A stretch of 48,971 nucleotides of DNA. Source: JBHIET01 sp046760785 (GTDB lineage Bacteria > Chloroflexota > Anaerolineae > B4-G1). The position numbers and the translations under genes are program-made. Location of the stretch: positions 1 to 48,971 of the forward strand of contig JBHIET010000019.1 of assembly GCA_046760785.1 (NCBI GenBank). The letters run 5' to 3'. The notes under the pieces are model-generated. The model searched no databases. It was given only the letters and a program-made list of their open reading frames with translations, and was not told the DNA's origin. Positions 8,701-17,004 of this stretch are shown one piece after another; position 1 is the first letter of the stretch; each line of letters begins with the position of its first letter.

Positions 8701-8959
8701 TCATACTGCAGTCAAAGTGACTTGACCGACAGTACTCTCCTCCTTTCTGCCAAAATGAAGGTCGTCGCTTTTGGCCAGCAGAGACGAGCATGTCTCGAAA
8801 ACTTCCAGACAAGGCATCTGGCTCGGGGTATACCTCAACGCGATAGGGCAAGCGCAGATAGTATTCAGGTTTCGGGCTATGAGCGATACGACGGCGTGGT
8901 TTCTCCAATCTATCCACTGCGACCGGCCCAATTCTATCACAAGCCATAAGGACTGGCAA
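8701..8959 (-). pseudogene. possible frameshifted hicB-type antitoxin relic
   Basis: The gap between the PHP phosphatase and proS contains, on the minus strand, a stretch reading EYYLRLPYRVEVYPEPD. This closely resembles the N-terminal beta strand of HicB-type antitoxins. The expected continuation (a Pro-Gly-Cys turn followed by a helix) is not in that frame. The next frame gives MPCLEVFETCSSLLAKS, loosely like the missing part, so one frameshift may have broken the gene. No hicA partner or intact DNA-binding tail is visible. The region also holds the upstream sequence of proS. Recognition rests on a short motif only. Confidence 0.33.
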
Positions 8960-9760
8960 TCACATTGCCATCCACGCCACCTGCCGCTTCTCGAACCGTG
9001 CCAGCCGCGTGAACCCGGCTGCGCGCGCCATCTCCAGTGCCACGTCGAAGCACGCGCCGATGGCATCAGGCCTGTGAGCGTCAGAGCCAAACGTGAGGAT
9101 CTCGCCGCCCAGCTCGCGGTACCAGCGCAGTATCTCCAGCGATGGGCAGGGCTCCGGCTGGCCCCGGCGCAGCGGCGAGGTGTTGATCTCGATCCCCTTG
9201 CCCCGCTCGACGATGGAGCGCAGCGCCGTGCGGATCATATCCGCATAAGGCTCTGGACCGTCGTAGAGTTTGCCGAACTTGCGCGCATCTCGCTTGACCA
9301 GGTCGAGATGAGCCAGCACGTCGAAATCTCCCTTCGCGGCCAGGCGAACCACCTGCCGGAAGTATGCCTCGTAAGCCTGGCCCAGCGGCTGCTCGAAGTA
9401 GCGCTCCTTCCAGGCGGCCTGCATCCCGTCGGCGTAGTGGGCCGAGCCCAGGACGAAGTCAAAGTCGCCCATAGCCAGCACGGCCTCTGCTTCCCGGGCA
9501 AAGAGGTGCGGCTCGCCCATCTCTACCCCGGCACGAATGGTCAGCCGACCATCATAACGGGCACGACAGCGCTCGACGGCGGCCAGATACTCGGTGGGGC
9601 GGAAGTGAGCGGGGCGGTCGTCGGGGCCAAAGTCGGCGTGGTCGGCAAAGGCGATCCCCTGCAACCCGCGGGCGAGGGCTGCTTCGCAGGCTGCCGTCAT
9701 TCCAGTTTCGCTGTCAACCGAAAAACGAGTGTGGATGTGGTAGTCGGCTAGACGGGTCAA
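8960..9760 (-). CDS. PHP-domain phosphatase, histidinol-phosphatase (HisJ/HisK) family
   Basis: A 266-residue PHP-fold metal-dependent phosphoesterase. Metal ligands are visible in DYHIHTRFS (residues 6-14), FADHADFG (about 38-45), the Glu of GVEMGEPHLF, the late EINTSPLRRG and FGSDAHRPDAIG. This layout and length match the histidinol-phosphatase branch, whose substrate is L-histidinol phosphate, but related PHP proteins act on other phosphates and no other his genes are here. It starts with TTG at 9758-9760, overlapping the lpdA stop by four bases (TTGA). The TTG start fits the DYHIHT motif lying a few residues in. Cotranscription with lpdA is likely. Confidence 0.85.
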   Translation of the reverse strand: MTRLADYHIHTRFSVDSETGMTAACEAALARGLQGIAFADHADFGPDDRPAHFRPTEYLAAVERCRARYDGRLTIRAGVEMGEPHLFAREAEAVLAMGDFDFVLGSAHYADGMQAAWKERYFEQPLGQAYEAYFRQVVRLAAKGDFDVLAHLDLVKRDARKFGKLYDGPEPYADMIRTALRSIVERGKGIEINTSPLRRGQPEPCPSLEILRWYRELGGEILTFGSDAHRPDAIGACFDVALEMARAAGFTRLARFEKRQVAWMAM

Positions 9761-11154
9761 ATGTGTATCGCTTGTCCAAACACTCCGTGCGCGGCCTCCA
9801 TCAATGCCTCGCTCAGCGTGGGATGGGCGTGCACACTGCGCGCAATCTCCTCCGGCGTCAATTCCCAGTTGCGGGCCAGCACCAATTCGGGCAGTAACTC
9901 CGTTACATCTGGGCCGACAAGGTGACCACCCAGAATCTCGCCGTTGCTGTCATCGGCCACGATCTTGACAAAGCCATCGTAGTCGCCCAAGCCCAGCGCC
10001 TTGCCGTTGGCGCGGAAGGGGAAGTGGCCCACCTTGACCTCGTACCCGCGCTCGACCGCCTGCGCTTCGGTGAGGCCAAAACTGGCCACCTGTGGCTGAC
10101 AGTAGGTGCAGCGCGGCAGCATCTCGTACTCCAGCGTCACGGTCTCCACTCCGGCGATGGTCTCTGCGGCCACGATGCCCTGGACCGAGGCGACGTGGGC
10201 CAGCGGCAACTTGCCGGTCACGTCGCCGATACCGTAGACGCCGGGTACGTTGGTGCGCAATGAAGCATCTACGACGATGTATCCCCGCTCCACCTGCACG
10301 CCGATTTCATCCAACCCCAGGCTCTCGCTGTTGGGCCGCACGCCGATGGCGACGAGCGCCCGTTCGGCCTCCAGCACCTGCTCGCCCTTCTCGCCAGCGA
10401 CACTCACCCGTACGCCTTCCGCAGTCGTCTCCACCCCCTGCACGCGCGTGGAGGTCAGCACCCGCACCTTGCGTCGCTTGAAGGCGCGCTCCACCTCCAA
10501 ACTGACTTCCTCGTCCTCCAGCGGCAGTACACGGGGCAGCATCTCAACGACGGTGACCTCAGTGCCGTAGGCGCTCCAGATGTGGGCGAACTCCATCCCA
10601 ATCGGCCCCGCTCCGACGATGACCGCCGAAGTGGGTAACTCTCGCAGCACGATGGCCTCTCGGTAGGTCAGCACCCGCTCGCCGTCGGGGTTGATGCCGG
10701 GGATGGATCGCGCCCGCCCTCCCGTGGCGACGATGACGTTGCGCGTCTTCAGCGTGCGCGTGCCGCCATCGTTGAGTGCCACTTCGACCACGTTGGGCGA
10801 CTTGAGCACGCCGGTCCCCTCGATCACCTCGACGCCGTTCTTGCGCATCAGCGCGCCGACACCCTTGACCAGTCGCACGGATACCTTGCGGCTCCGGTCC
10901 ACCGCCGCGCCGAAGTCGGCTTCGAACCCCGTGACGGTGAAGCCGAACTCCTTGCCCCGCCGCAGCAGGGAGATGACCTCGGCATTGCGCAGGAGTGCCT
11001 TCGTCGGAATGCAGCCCCAGTTGAGACACACGCCCCCCAGGTGCTCTTTCTCGATCAGGGCGACCTGCAGCCCCAGTTGTGCAGCGCGGATGGCGGCCAC
11101 GTAGCCACCCGGCCCCGCGCCGATGATGGTAACGTCATACGCTTGTTGCGCCAT
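9757..11154 (-). CDS. lpdA: dihydrolipoyl dehydrogenase (E3)
   Basis: FAD-dependent disulfide oxidoreductase that reoxidises dihydrolipoamide of 2-oxoacid dehydrogenase complexes or the glycine cleavage system, reducing NAD+. FAD-binding GAGPGG lies at residues 12-17, the redox disulfide is C43/C48 in GGVCLNWGCIPTK, the NAD-binding GAGPIGMEFAH is near 178, and the catalytic HAHPTLSEAL is near the C-terminus. Length 465 is standard. ATG 11154 is chosen over an upstream GTG at 11172 because GGAGG lies six bases before it and the family N-terminus starts there. A good promoter sits at 11194-11222. No E1, E2 or gcv genes are in the window, so its complex is unknown. Confidence 0.95.
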   Translation of the reverse strand: MAQQAYDVTIIGAGPGGYVAAIRAAQLGLQVALIEKEHLGGVCLNWGCIPTKALLRNAEVISLLRRGKEFGFTVTGFEADFGAAVDRSRKVSVRLVKGVGALMRKNGVEVIEGTGVLKSPNVVEVALNDGGTRTLKTRNVIVATGGRARSIPGINPDGERVLTYREAIVLRELPTSAVIVGAGPIGMEFAHIWSAYGTEVTVVEMLPRVLPLEDEEVSLEVERAFKRRKVRVLTSTRVQGVETTAEGVRVSVAGEKGEQVLEAERALVAIGVRPNSESLGLDEIGVQVERGYIVVDASLRTNVPGVYGIGDVTGKLPLAHVASVQGIVAAETIAGVETVTLEYEMLPRCTYCQPQVASFGLTEAQAVERGYEVKVGHFPFRANGKALGLGDYDGFVKIVADDSNGEILGGHLVGPDVTELLPELVLARNWELTPEEIARSVHAHPTLSEALMEAAHGVFGQAIHI

Positions 11155-11193
11155 GTCATTCCTCCGTCCCACACGTCGTAATCTCAGCGCTCG

Positions 11194-11222
11194 ATTGTAA
11201 CACGAGCGGGAAAGCAGAGCAA
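11194..11222 (-). promoter_or_regulatory. sigma-70-type promoter for lpdA
   Basis: On the minus strand TTGCTC (11217-11222) and TACAAT (11194-11199) are separated by 17 bases, about 40 bases before the lpdA ATG. It lies between the glycosyltransferase stop and lpdA, and so would uncouple lpdA-phosphatase expression from the envelope genes upstream. Confidence 0.6.
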
Positions 11223-11232
11223 GTACAAGTGC

Positions 11233-13185
11233 CTATCGTGCAGGCTCGACCTCGACGTTGCCCAGGGAAAGGTGATCGCCCACCGACTCACCGTTAAGGA
11301 CCACAGGCAACCGCTCACCACTGACGATGTGGTACAAGGCAACGACGAGAGTGTAGCGACCGGGCGACAGGTCGGGCGGAAGCGCGAGACCGTACCGGTC
11401 GGTCAGAACCTGGGATGGAGTCCAGGCAGTGGTCGGCGCCAGGCCATCTCCAGGCTCGGTATCTATCTGGGCCGCGAGTTGCCCAGCGCCGTCGAGCAAC
11501 TGGACGGTGACTTTGTATCGTTCGGCGATGGGCGCCTGGGCCTCCCAGAACAGCGTCACGGGCAGGACGTCGCCGGGACCGAAGCCAGCGTCGCCCAGCG
11601 CGTAGCCACTCAGTCGGATGGACTCGCCGAAGCGGGCATCCAGCACGAGGGCAGGCTCCTCCGGCAGCGGGGCTACCGCGTAGGTCGCCAGGCGCACGCG
11701 GCCATACCAGCGGTCGCCAGCCTTGTAGGCGTTGGCCGCCAGCCACGTTTCGATGAGCCGCTGGGGATCGGATTCGTCGTCGCCCCAGTAGAGCACGAAG
11801 AGCCGTTGATACTGTTCAGTGAGCGGAGTCATGAACGCCTCGACTCCCTCTGGTCCAGGCCGGTAGGGAGCTGGATGGACGTCCTGGTCAGGGTAGTAGT
11901 AAGTGAAAACCTCCCACTGGTTGGGGGCGTTCAGGATGATACCGTCGCCGGGACGCACGGAGGCGGCAACGTCGGCCCCGATTTGGCGGTAGTCGTCGCG
12001 GGCGTAAGCAGGGTCAGAGTAGAGATTGCGAAGAGAGAGAAAAGTAGCAACCAGGTAGACTCCAAGAAGCAGGAAGCAGGAAACAGGAAGCAGGAAGCGG
12101 ATTGCGAATTGCGAATTACGAATTGTGAATCGGGCCAAGGTTTCGACGCCGTGAGCGAGGAGAAGGTGGAAGGGGGGCAGCACCACGAGCAGAAACTTGA
12201 GGTAGGCGGGCCTGTAGAGGTCGAGGGCGAAGATTAGGATGATAGGGAGAACCAGATAGAGGGTGGCACCAGCGACTGGCAGTGCTATGGGGCGGCCATC
12301 CCCAGTCACCCCCTCGCGTTGTGGCCAAAGGCCGGCCAGCAGCAGCAGCCCCGCACCGATCAGCGCCGCCGTTCCCTCCCGCACGCCAATAGTGACACCC
12401 ATCGCCAGCGTGCGGAGAGCCTCCAGCAACGCTGGCACCGGCGCGTAACTCCGGCTCGCCGAGGGCCACCCACCGATCTGGCGCAGCGCGGTGGACAACC
12501 AGGGAAGGAACAGGAGCAAAATAGCCCCCTGTGTGACGAGCCAGGCCATTGCGAAGTGCCAGCGCAGGGATGAACGACGACCCGTCAACAGCCATCTCAG
12601 GACAAAGAGCAGATTGTGGGTGAGCAGTACGAAGGAAAAGGCGTAGTGAGTATAGAGACCGGCGGCGCTGGTGAGGACGTAGGCAAGAGGCCAGGTTTTT
12701 CGGAAGAAATCCGGTTTCTGTAGGAGACGAAGAAGCGAGTAAGTGGAGGCAGCGGAGAGGACTGCCAGGAGGGCGTACATGCGCGTCTCCTGCGAGTAGT
12801 AAACAGCGAAGGGGGAGAGCGCCCCCAGGAAAGCCGCCGTCAGGCCAGTTGTCTCGCCGAAGAGACGACGGCCCAGCAGGTAGGTGAAGGCGACGAGCGT
12901 CACTCCTGCCACGACGGAGAGGGAGCGCAACGCAAACTCGCTCTGGCCGAACAGCGCCCGCCAGTAGTGAAGCAGCAGGTAGTAGCCGGGCGGGTGGATA
13001 TCGCCCGCAGCCCCTTCCAGAATCAGATCGAGCGTCCGCTCGGCGATGCGGGCCGAGTTGCCCTCGTCGTTCCAGAAGGACTGCGCGTCGAGGTGGTAGA
13101 GGCGGAGCCCGACAGCCAGGAGGAGGATGATGATAAGCAGGAAGTAGGGAGTAGGAAGTAGGGGGTAGGAAGTGGGACGTCTCAT
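11233..13185 (-). CDS. GT39-like membrane glycosyltransferase
   Basis: A polytopic glycosyltransferase of the dolichyl-phosphate-mannose mannosyltransferase type, about 650 residues. After TM1 the first external loop carries the acidic pair D40-E41 in QSFWNDEGNSARIAE, followed by DIHPPGYYLLLHYW, typical of GT39 relatives. About ten TM helices lead to a C-terminal extracellular beta-sandwich domain (about 520-650). ATG 13185 is chosen because it overlaps the upstream stop by four bases (ATGA); the frame stays open further 5' inside that gene. Two degenerate 7-base repeat arrays lie in the gene: one encodes residues 2-15 and the other residues about 351-374 inside a TM region. It pairs with the glycosidase-like lipoprotein upstream, which suggests joint work on surface glycans. 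Confidence 0.86.
   Translation of the reverse strand: MRRPTSYPLLPTPYFLLIIILLLAVGLRLYHLDAQSFWNDEGNSARIAERTLDLILEGAAGDIHPPGYYLLLHYWRALFGQSEFALRSLSVVAGVTLVAFTYLLGRRLFGETTGLTAAFLGALSPFAVYYSQETRMYALLAVLSAASTYSLLRLLQKPDFFRKTWPLAYVLTSAAGLYTHYAFSFVLLTHNLLFVLRWLLTGRRSSLRWHFAMAWLVTQGAILLLFLPWLSTALRQIGGWPSASRSYAPVPALLEALRTLAMGVTIGVREGTAALIGAGLLLLAGLWPQREGVTGDGRPIALPVAGATLYLVLPIILIFALDLYRPAYLKFLLVVLPPFHLLLAHGVETLARFTIRNSQFAIRFLLPVSCFLLLGVYLVATFLSLRNLYSDPAYARDDYRQIGADVAASVRPGDGIILNAPNQWEVFTYYYPDQDVHPAPYRPGPEGVEAFMTPLTEQYQRLFVLYWGDDESDPQRLIETWLAANAYKAGDRWYGRVRLATYAVAPLPEEPALVLDARFGESIRLSGYALGDAGFGPGDVLPVTLFWEAQAPIAERYKVTVQLLDGAGQLAAQIDTEPGDGLAPTTAWTPSQVLTDRYGLALPPDLSPGRYTLVVALYHIVSGERLPVVLNGESVGDHLSLGNVEVEPAR
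12064..12133. repeat. degenerate heptanucleotide array, ten units, inside the glycosyltransferase gene
   Basis: Ten consecutive 7-base units in phase: four AGGAAGC/AGGAAAC units after a leading AAGAAGC, then GGATTGC, GAATTGC, GAATTAC, GAATTGT and GAATCGG. A 7-base period shifts frame with each unit, so the array must be stop-free in all three frames to stay coding, and it is. In the protein it forms part of a hydrophobic span (QFAIRFLLPVSCFLLLG). Confidence 0.85.
13141..13182. repeat. degenerate heptanucleotide array, six units, at a gene start
   Basis: Units GAAGTAG, GGAGTAG, GAAGTAG, GGGGTAG, GAAGTGG and GACGTCT run right up to the start codon (reverse strand) of the glycosyltransferase. 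They encode its residues 2-15 (RRPTSYPLLPTPYF), the N-terminal cap of TM1. Confidence 0.8.
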
Positions 13186-14906
13186 CGCCGGAGAACCAAA
13201 AGCCAGCCCACAGCGATGATCAGGCCAGCCGTACCCAGGATGAGCCAAAGGGAAGGTCGCCACGAACGCTGCACTGTGAGCATATCTACACTCACCTCCC
13301 CGGCAACGGCAGTCAGCGTGACGTTGTGGCGCTGGCGGCGCCATCCCGCTACCAACCGCACGGGCTGGCCGTCGAGCGAGACGCGCCTGACTGCCCCCCC
13401 ATCCACGCTCAACTCAACCTCGCCCACACCCGGGCCGGGCCTCAGCGTCAGAGATGCGCCCTCGAACCAGAAATGGAGTGTCGCACTGGGTGAGGTCGTT
13501 CGCCGGTAGGCCCTCAGTACCGCCGCCAATTCTCGCTGACTCGCTGACTCGCTGATTCGCCGACTCGCCGACTCGCCGACTCGCACCGTCTCCCAATCGT
13601 CACTGTACTCCAACGCCCAGTGGTCCTCCTGGTGGGTGCCGGGGTAGAGCATCGGCGTGAGGTTGGCTGTGTACTCTTGCATCTCCTCGTAGACCGGCAT
13701 GGGGGTGAAGTCCGGCTCGACCATGCGGAAGTAGTACATAGCCTGGTCGCGCTCCAGATCGGTAGCCCGCTTGAAAAACCAGAAGTTGACCACGCCTACC
13801 CAAGGCCACTCCTCCATCACGCGCCGGTAGGCCAAGACCGCGTAACGGGCCTGTTGCTCCGGCGTCACATATCCGTAACGCCCAAAATCCGCGATGCCCG
13901 CATCTTTCGGCACGGCGTCGGAGTTCATCTCGCTGATCCAGATGGGCTTGGCCGCGTCACCGTTGACGACCATGATATCGCGGATGTAGATCGGGCGGGA
14001 GAAGTTGATGTTGAGCGGCTGCATACGGCGATCGGTGGGGCCGGACCAGAGCAAGTAGTCGTTGACTGCAAGAATGTCGAAGCAATCGGCCGCGCCGGCG
14101 TTGTACATGCGCTGGAGAAAGACGAACTCGTTCAGGCCCAGCGCTGCCCCTGGCCCAGGATGAAGCGAGACGGTGGGGGCCAGGGCACCACTGATAACGA
14201 CTGCATCCGGGTCGGCCTCCTTGGCGCGGCGGTATCCCTCGCACAGGAGCTGTGTGTAGCCCTCCGGATCCACCGGCCGCTCACCCCACTCGGGGTAGAT
14301 GTTAGGCTCATTCCACAGTTGGTAATACCGTACACGCCCGCGATAGCGCGAGACGACGGCGTAGACGTAGTCGCCCCAGTCAGCCAGATCGTCGGGCGGG
14401 GCGTGGGTGCCGATGGTGTCGCTCAGTGCGCGGGTCCAGGCCGGCGGGTTGCTCAGGCGGGGGATGACCTCCAGGCCGTACTGCTCGGCCAATCCCACGA
14501 TGTGGTCATATTTCTCCCAAGCGGAGCGGTGGGGTTCGTGCCGCCGGTCCTCAAAGTCGCCCTTGCCGTGGATCTCGATATCTTCCCAGGGGAACTCCTG
14601 GCGGATCCAGTGGAAGCCGGCGTCGGCGATCATCTGCAACGACCGCTCCCGCTTCCACTCCTCCACTTCCTGCTCCAGGAAGACGTTGATGCCAAAGGGG
14701 TTGACGCCAGCGTGGGTCACCGGCACGTCAGGCGCTGTGCGCGGTCGGGGGTGGAGGAGAGCGGTCGCCAGTTGGGCTATCCCGCGCACCTGGGGCAGCA
14801 GGTCCTCCTCCCCTGTATAGTCAAACAGCAGGTCGGTTAGAGGGGACTGGCAAGCAGGCAGGGTCAGCAGCGCCAGGATGGTGAAGGTGAGGGTTAGTCT
14901 GCGCAT
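13182..14906 (-). CDS. lipoprotein with glycoside-hydrolase TIM barrel and C-terminal TM helix
   Basis: A 574-residue exported protein. A lipoprotein signal ends in LPAC (Cys19). A (beta/alpha)8 glycosidase-like barrel (about 60-420) follows, with clan GH-A signatures: E200 in YQLWNEPNIYPEW as acid/base and E326 in PIWISEMNSD as candidate nucleophile. A beta-sandwich (about 460-545) and a final hydrophobic helix plus RR follow, so it would be held in the membrane at both ends. It most resembles GH39/GH5-like cellulase-fold proteins; the substrate is unknown. Residues about 440-458 (GESASRRISESASQRE) are encoded by an 8-base tandem array and form a linker. It overlaps the next glycosyltransferase by four bases. 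Confidence 0.8.
   Translation of the reverse strand: MRRLTLTFTILALLTLPACQSPLTDLLFDYTGEEDLLPQVRGIAQLATALLHPRPRTAPDVPVTHAGVNPFGINVFLEQEVEEWKRERSLQMIADAGFHWIRQEFPWEDIEIHGKGDFEDRRHEPHRSAWEKYDHIVGLAEQYGLEVIPRLSNPPAWTRALSDTIGTHAPPDDLADWGDYVYAVVSRYRGRVRYYQLWNEPNIYPEWGERPVDPEGYTQLLCEGYRRAKEADPDAVVISGALAPTVSLHPGPGAALGLNEFVFLQRMYNAGAADCFDILAVNDYLLWSGPTDRRMQPLNINFSRPIYIRDIMVVNGDAAKPIWISEMNSDAVPKDAGIADFGRYGYVTPEQQARYAVLAYRRVMEEWPWVGVVNFWFFKRATDLERDQAMYYFRMVEPDFTPMPVYEEMQEYTANLTPMLYPGTHQEDHWALEYSDDWETVRVGESASRRISESASQRELAAVLRAYRRTTSPSATLHFWFEGASLTLRPGPGVGEVELSVDGGAVRRVSLDGQPVRLVAGWRRQRHNVTLTAVAGEVSVDMLTVQRSWRPSLWLILGTAGLIIAVGWLLVLRR
13533..13588. repeat. octanucleotide array, seven units, coding for a linker
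   Basis: TCGCTGAC twice, TCGCTGAT, TCGCCGAC three times and TCGCACCG lie in phase. On the coding (minus) strand the array yields a Ser/Glu/Arg-rich linker between barrel and beta-sandwich. Units differ mostly by transitions. Confidence 0.85.
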
Positions 14907-15006
14907 CGCGCCGCGATTATACCCTGCTTCTTCGGAGATGCAAAGTGCCCGGCGATTGAACCCTGCCCCCTCGCAGGAGGAGCCGGTGGGGGGTAGGCAA
15001 CTCGCC

Positions 15007-15369
15007 TTACTTCGATTGCACGATCACCATTGCGGCTATGGGTTCGGGGATTTCGTCCGATGCCAAAAAGGCCCGCACTTCCTTGCGGGCCTCCTCGAAC
15101 AGGCCGATGATTTCCTTGTCGGAGCCCTTGAAGCCAGCAACGGTACGTCGGGCGCACGTGCAGCAGCCCAACGAGGCACGGTAACTATCCAGATCGCAGG
15201 TGAGGCAACTCCCCAGTCCAATCATCATCAACGAGAAACCCAGCACATCCTCGTGGCCATCGGGGAGCGCGGCGATATAATCCACCAACTCGGCCCACTC
15301 GGGTCCGCGCAGATTGCGCAGTTGTGGGATGCAACGGGAGGGAAAGAGAATTTCGCTCTCAGGGTACAT
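15007..15369 (-). CDS. conserved Cys-rich hypothetical protein
   Basis: A 120-residue soluble protein I cannot name. Cys residues lie in SRCIP (about 13), SCLTCD (about 55-58) and GCCTCARR (about 69-72), a spacing that could bind zinc or an Fe-S cluster. The pattern LRGPEWAELVDYIAALP, then LMMIGLGSCLTC, then an acidic helix (EIIGLFEEARKEVRAFL) looks like a compact all-helical domain. It is monocistronic and divergent from purB, with its own promoter at 15427-15455. Start is ATG 15369. Confidence 0.7.
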   Translation of the reverse strand: MYPESEILFPSRCIPQLRNLRGPEWAELVDYIAALPDGHEDVLGFSLMMIGLGSCLTCDLDSYRASLGCCTCARRTVAGFKGSDKEIIGLFEEARKEVRAFLASDEIPEPIAAMVIVQSK

Positions 15370-15426
15370 TGTTCCACGGAGTCCTCTTGAGATTTTGATG
15401 GCTACTCATCTTATTGGAGCGGTGTA

Positions 15427-15455
15427 ATGATAACACAAAAGCGGGCCGATTTCAA
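15427..15455 (-). promoter_or_regulatory. sigma-70-type promoter for the Cys-rich gene
   Basis: Minus-strand TTGAAA (15450-15455) and TATCAT (15427-15432), 17 bases apart, lie 58 bases upstream of the ATG at 15369. Confidence 0.6.
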
Positions 15456-15512
15456 GGATCCTCATGCACAGGACAATTATACGCCCGAACGCCTTGCACT
15501 ACAAAACGCGGC

Positions 15513-15541
15513 TTCCCCTCTACCTCAACCTGAGGTACAAT
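15513..15541 (+). promoter_or_regulatory. possible purB promoter with a small palindrome
   Basis: TACAAT (15536-15541) is a good -10; the matching -35 position (TTCCCC, 17 bases away) is weak. The spacer holds the palindrome CCTCA-ACC-TGAGG (15523-15535), a possible operator. The purB ATG follows 38 bases later. Confidence 0.4.
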
Positions 15542-15579
15542 GCCTCTGAATTTGATCCCCAGACCCAGGGAGGCGACCG

Positions 15580-17004
15580 ATGAAACCAAGAATCCAATTC
15601 AGTCACGAAACCTACATCCCCCCCTTCACCTGGCGCTATGGCTCCGAGGAAATGAGAACCATCTGGAGCGAGGTGCACAAGCGACGGCTCTTCCGCCGCG
15701 TGTGGGTCGCGCTGGCCACCGCGCAACACCAGGCCGGTTTGGTCACTGCCGAACAACTGGCCGACCTGTGTGCCCACCAGGACGACGTGGACATCGCGCG
15801 TGCGATGGAGATTGATGCCGAGATCGGTCACGACCTGATGGCCGAGATCCGCACCTACGCTGAGCAGTGCCCCGTCGGTGGGTCCATCATCCACCTGGGA
15901 GCGACGAGCTACGACGTCATTGACAACGCCGAAGCCTTGCGCATCCGCGAGTCGCTCGACTTATTGCTGGAGCGGCTGCGCGCGCTTCTGGACAACCTGG
16001 CCGACCGCCTCGAGGCTCACGCCGACCGGGTCTGTATGGGCTACACCCACATCCAGCCTGCCGAACCCATCACCGTCGGCTACCGGCTGGCGACCTACGG
16101 GCAGGACTTGTTGGAAGACTACCAGGAGATGCGCCGGTTGCGGAAGCACCTGCGAGGCAAGGGGATCAAAGGCGCGGTGGGCAGCGCGGCCTCCTACGCC
16201 CGCGTGCTGGAGGGTACGGAGATGACGCCCGCCGAGCTGGAGATGCTGGTGATGGAGGAACTGGGATTGGAGGCATTTCCCATCGCCACGCAGGTCTACC
16301 CCCGCAAGCAGAACGTGCGTGTGCTGAACGTGCTGGCGGGGCTGGCCATCTCGCTCTACCGCATGGCCTTCGACATCCGGCTGCTGCAGTCGCCGCCCAT
16401 CGGGGAGTGGAGCGAGCCGTTCGGCGAGAAGCAGGTAGGCTCTTCGGCCATGCCCTTCAAGCGCAACCCTGTTCACACGGAAAACATAGATAGTCTCGCC
16501 CGCTATGTCGTCGCGCTGCCCCGCGTCGCCTGGGATAACGCCGCCCACAGCCTGCTGGAGCGCACGCTGGACGATTCGGCCAACCGGCGCATCTACCTGC
16601 CGGAGGCCTTTATCGCCAGCGATGAATTGCTGCGCCGTGCTCACCGCGTCCTGAGAGGGCTGAACATCCACGAAGAGGGCATCCAGCGGAATCTGGATGC
16701 ATACGGTGTCTTTGCTGCTACTGAGCGGCTGCTGATGGAGGCGGTGCGGAACGGGGCCGACCGCCAGGCGATGCACGAGATCATCCGCGAGCAGGCGATG
16801 GCCGCCTGGGGCGCGGTGTGGACCGGCGAGCCAAACCCACTGGCCGACCGATTGGCCGACGACCCGGAGGTGCTCAAGTACGTAGAGGCCGACCGTGTGC
16901 GGGAGTTACTCGATGCCTCTGGCCACGTCGGCGACGCGCCGGAGCGGGCGCGAAGGATGGCAGAGACGATCCGCGAAGTCCTGGCGGAAGGAGATGTGCC
17001 GTGA
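15580..17004 (+). CDS. purB: adenylosuccinate lyase
   Basis: Fumarase/aspartase-superfamily lyase that releases fumarate from SAICAR and from adenylosuccinate in purine synthesis. The 474-residue protein has the three conserved regions: GSIIHLGATSYDVIDNA (about 105-121), YTHIQPAEPITVGYR (about 149-163) and the signature loop GSSAMPFKRNPVHTEN (about 287-302) with the catalytic Ser. ATG 15580 follows GGAGG by six bases (15569-15573). The stop overlaps the GTG start of the degraded phosphodiesterase gene by four bases, so the two were once an operon. The length is normal. Confidence 0.95.
   Translation: MKPRIQFSHETYIPPFTWRYGSEEMRTIWSEVHKRRLFRRVWVALATAQHQAGLVTAEQLADLCAHQDDVDIARAMEIDAEIGHDLMAEIRTYAEQCPVGGSIIHLGATSYDVIDNAEALRIRESLDLLLERLRALLDNLADRLEAHADRVCMGYTHIQPAEPITVGYRLATYGQDLLEDYQEMRRLRKHLRGKGIKGAVGSAASYARVLEGTEMTPAELEMLVMEELGLEAFPIATQVYPRKQNVRVLNVLAGLAISLYRMAFDIRLLQSPPIGEWSEPFGEKQVGSSAMPFKRNPVHTENIDSLARYVVALPRVAWDNAAHSLLERTLDDSANRRIYLPEAFIASDELLRRAHRVLRGLNIHEEGIQRNLDAYGVFAATERLLMEAVRNGADRQAMHEIIREQAMAAWGAVWTGEPNPLADRLADDPEVLKYVEADRVRELLDASGHVGDAPERARRMAETIREVLAEGDVP

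Noticed and set aside
12064..13588. Tandem arrays considered as CRISPR repeats
   Set aside because: Units are 7-8 bases with no spacers and no cas genes nearby.
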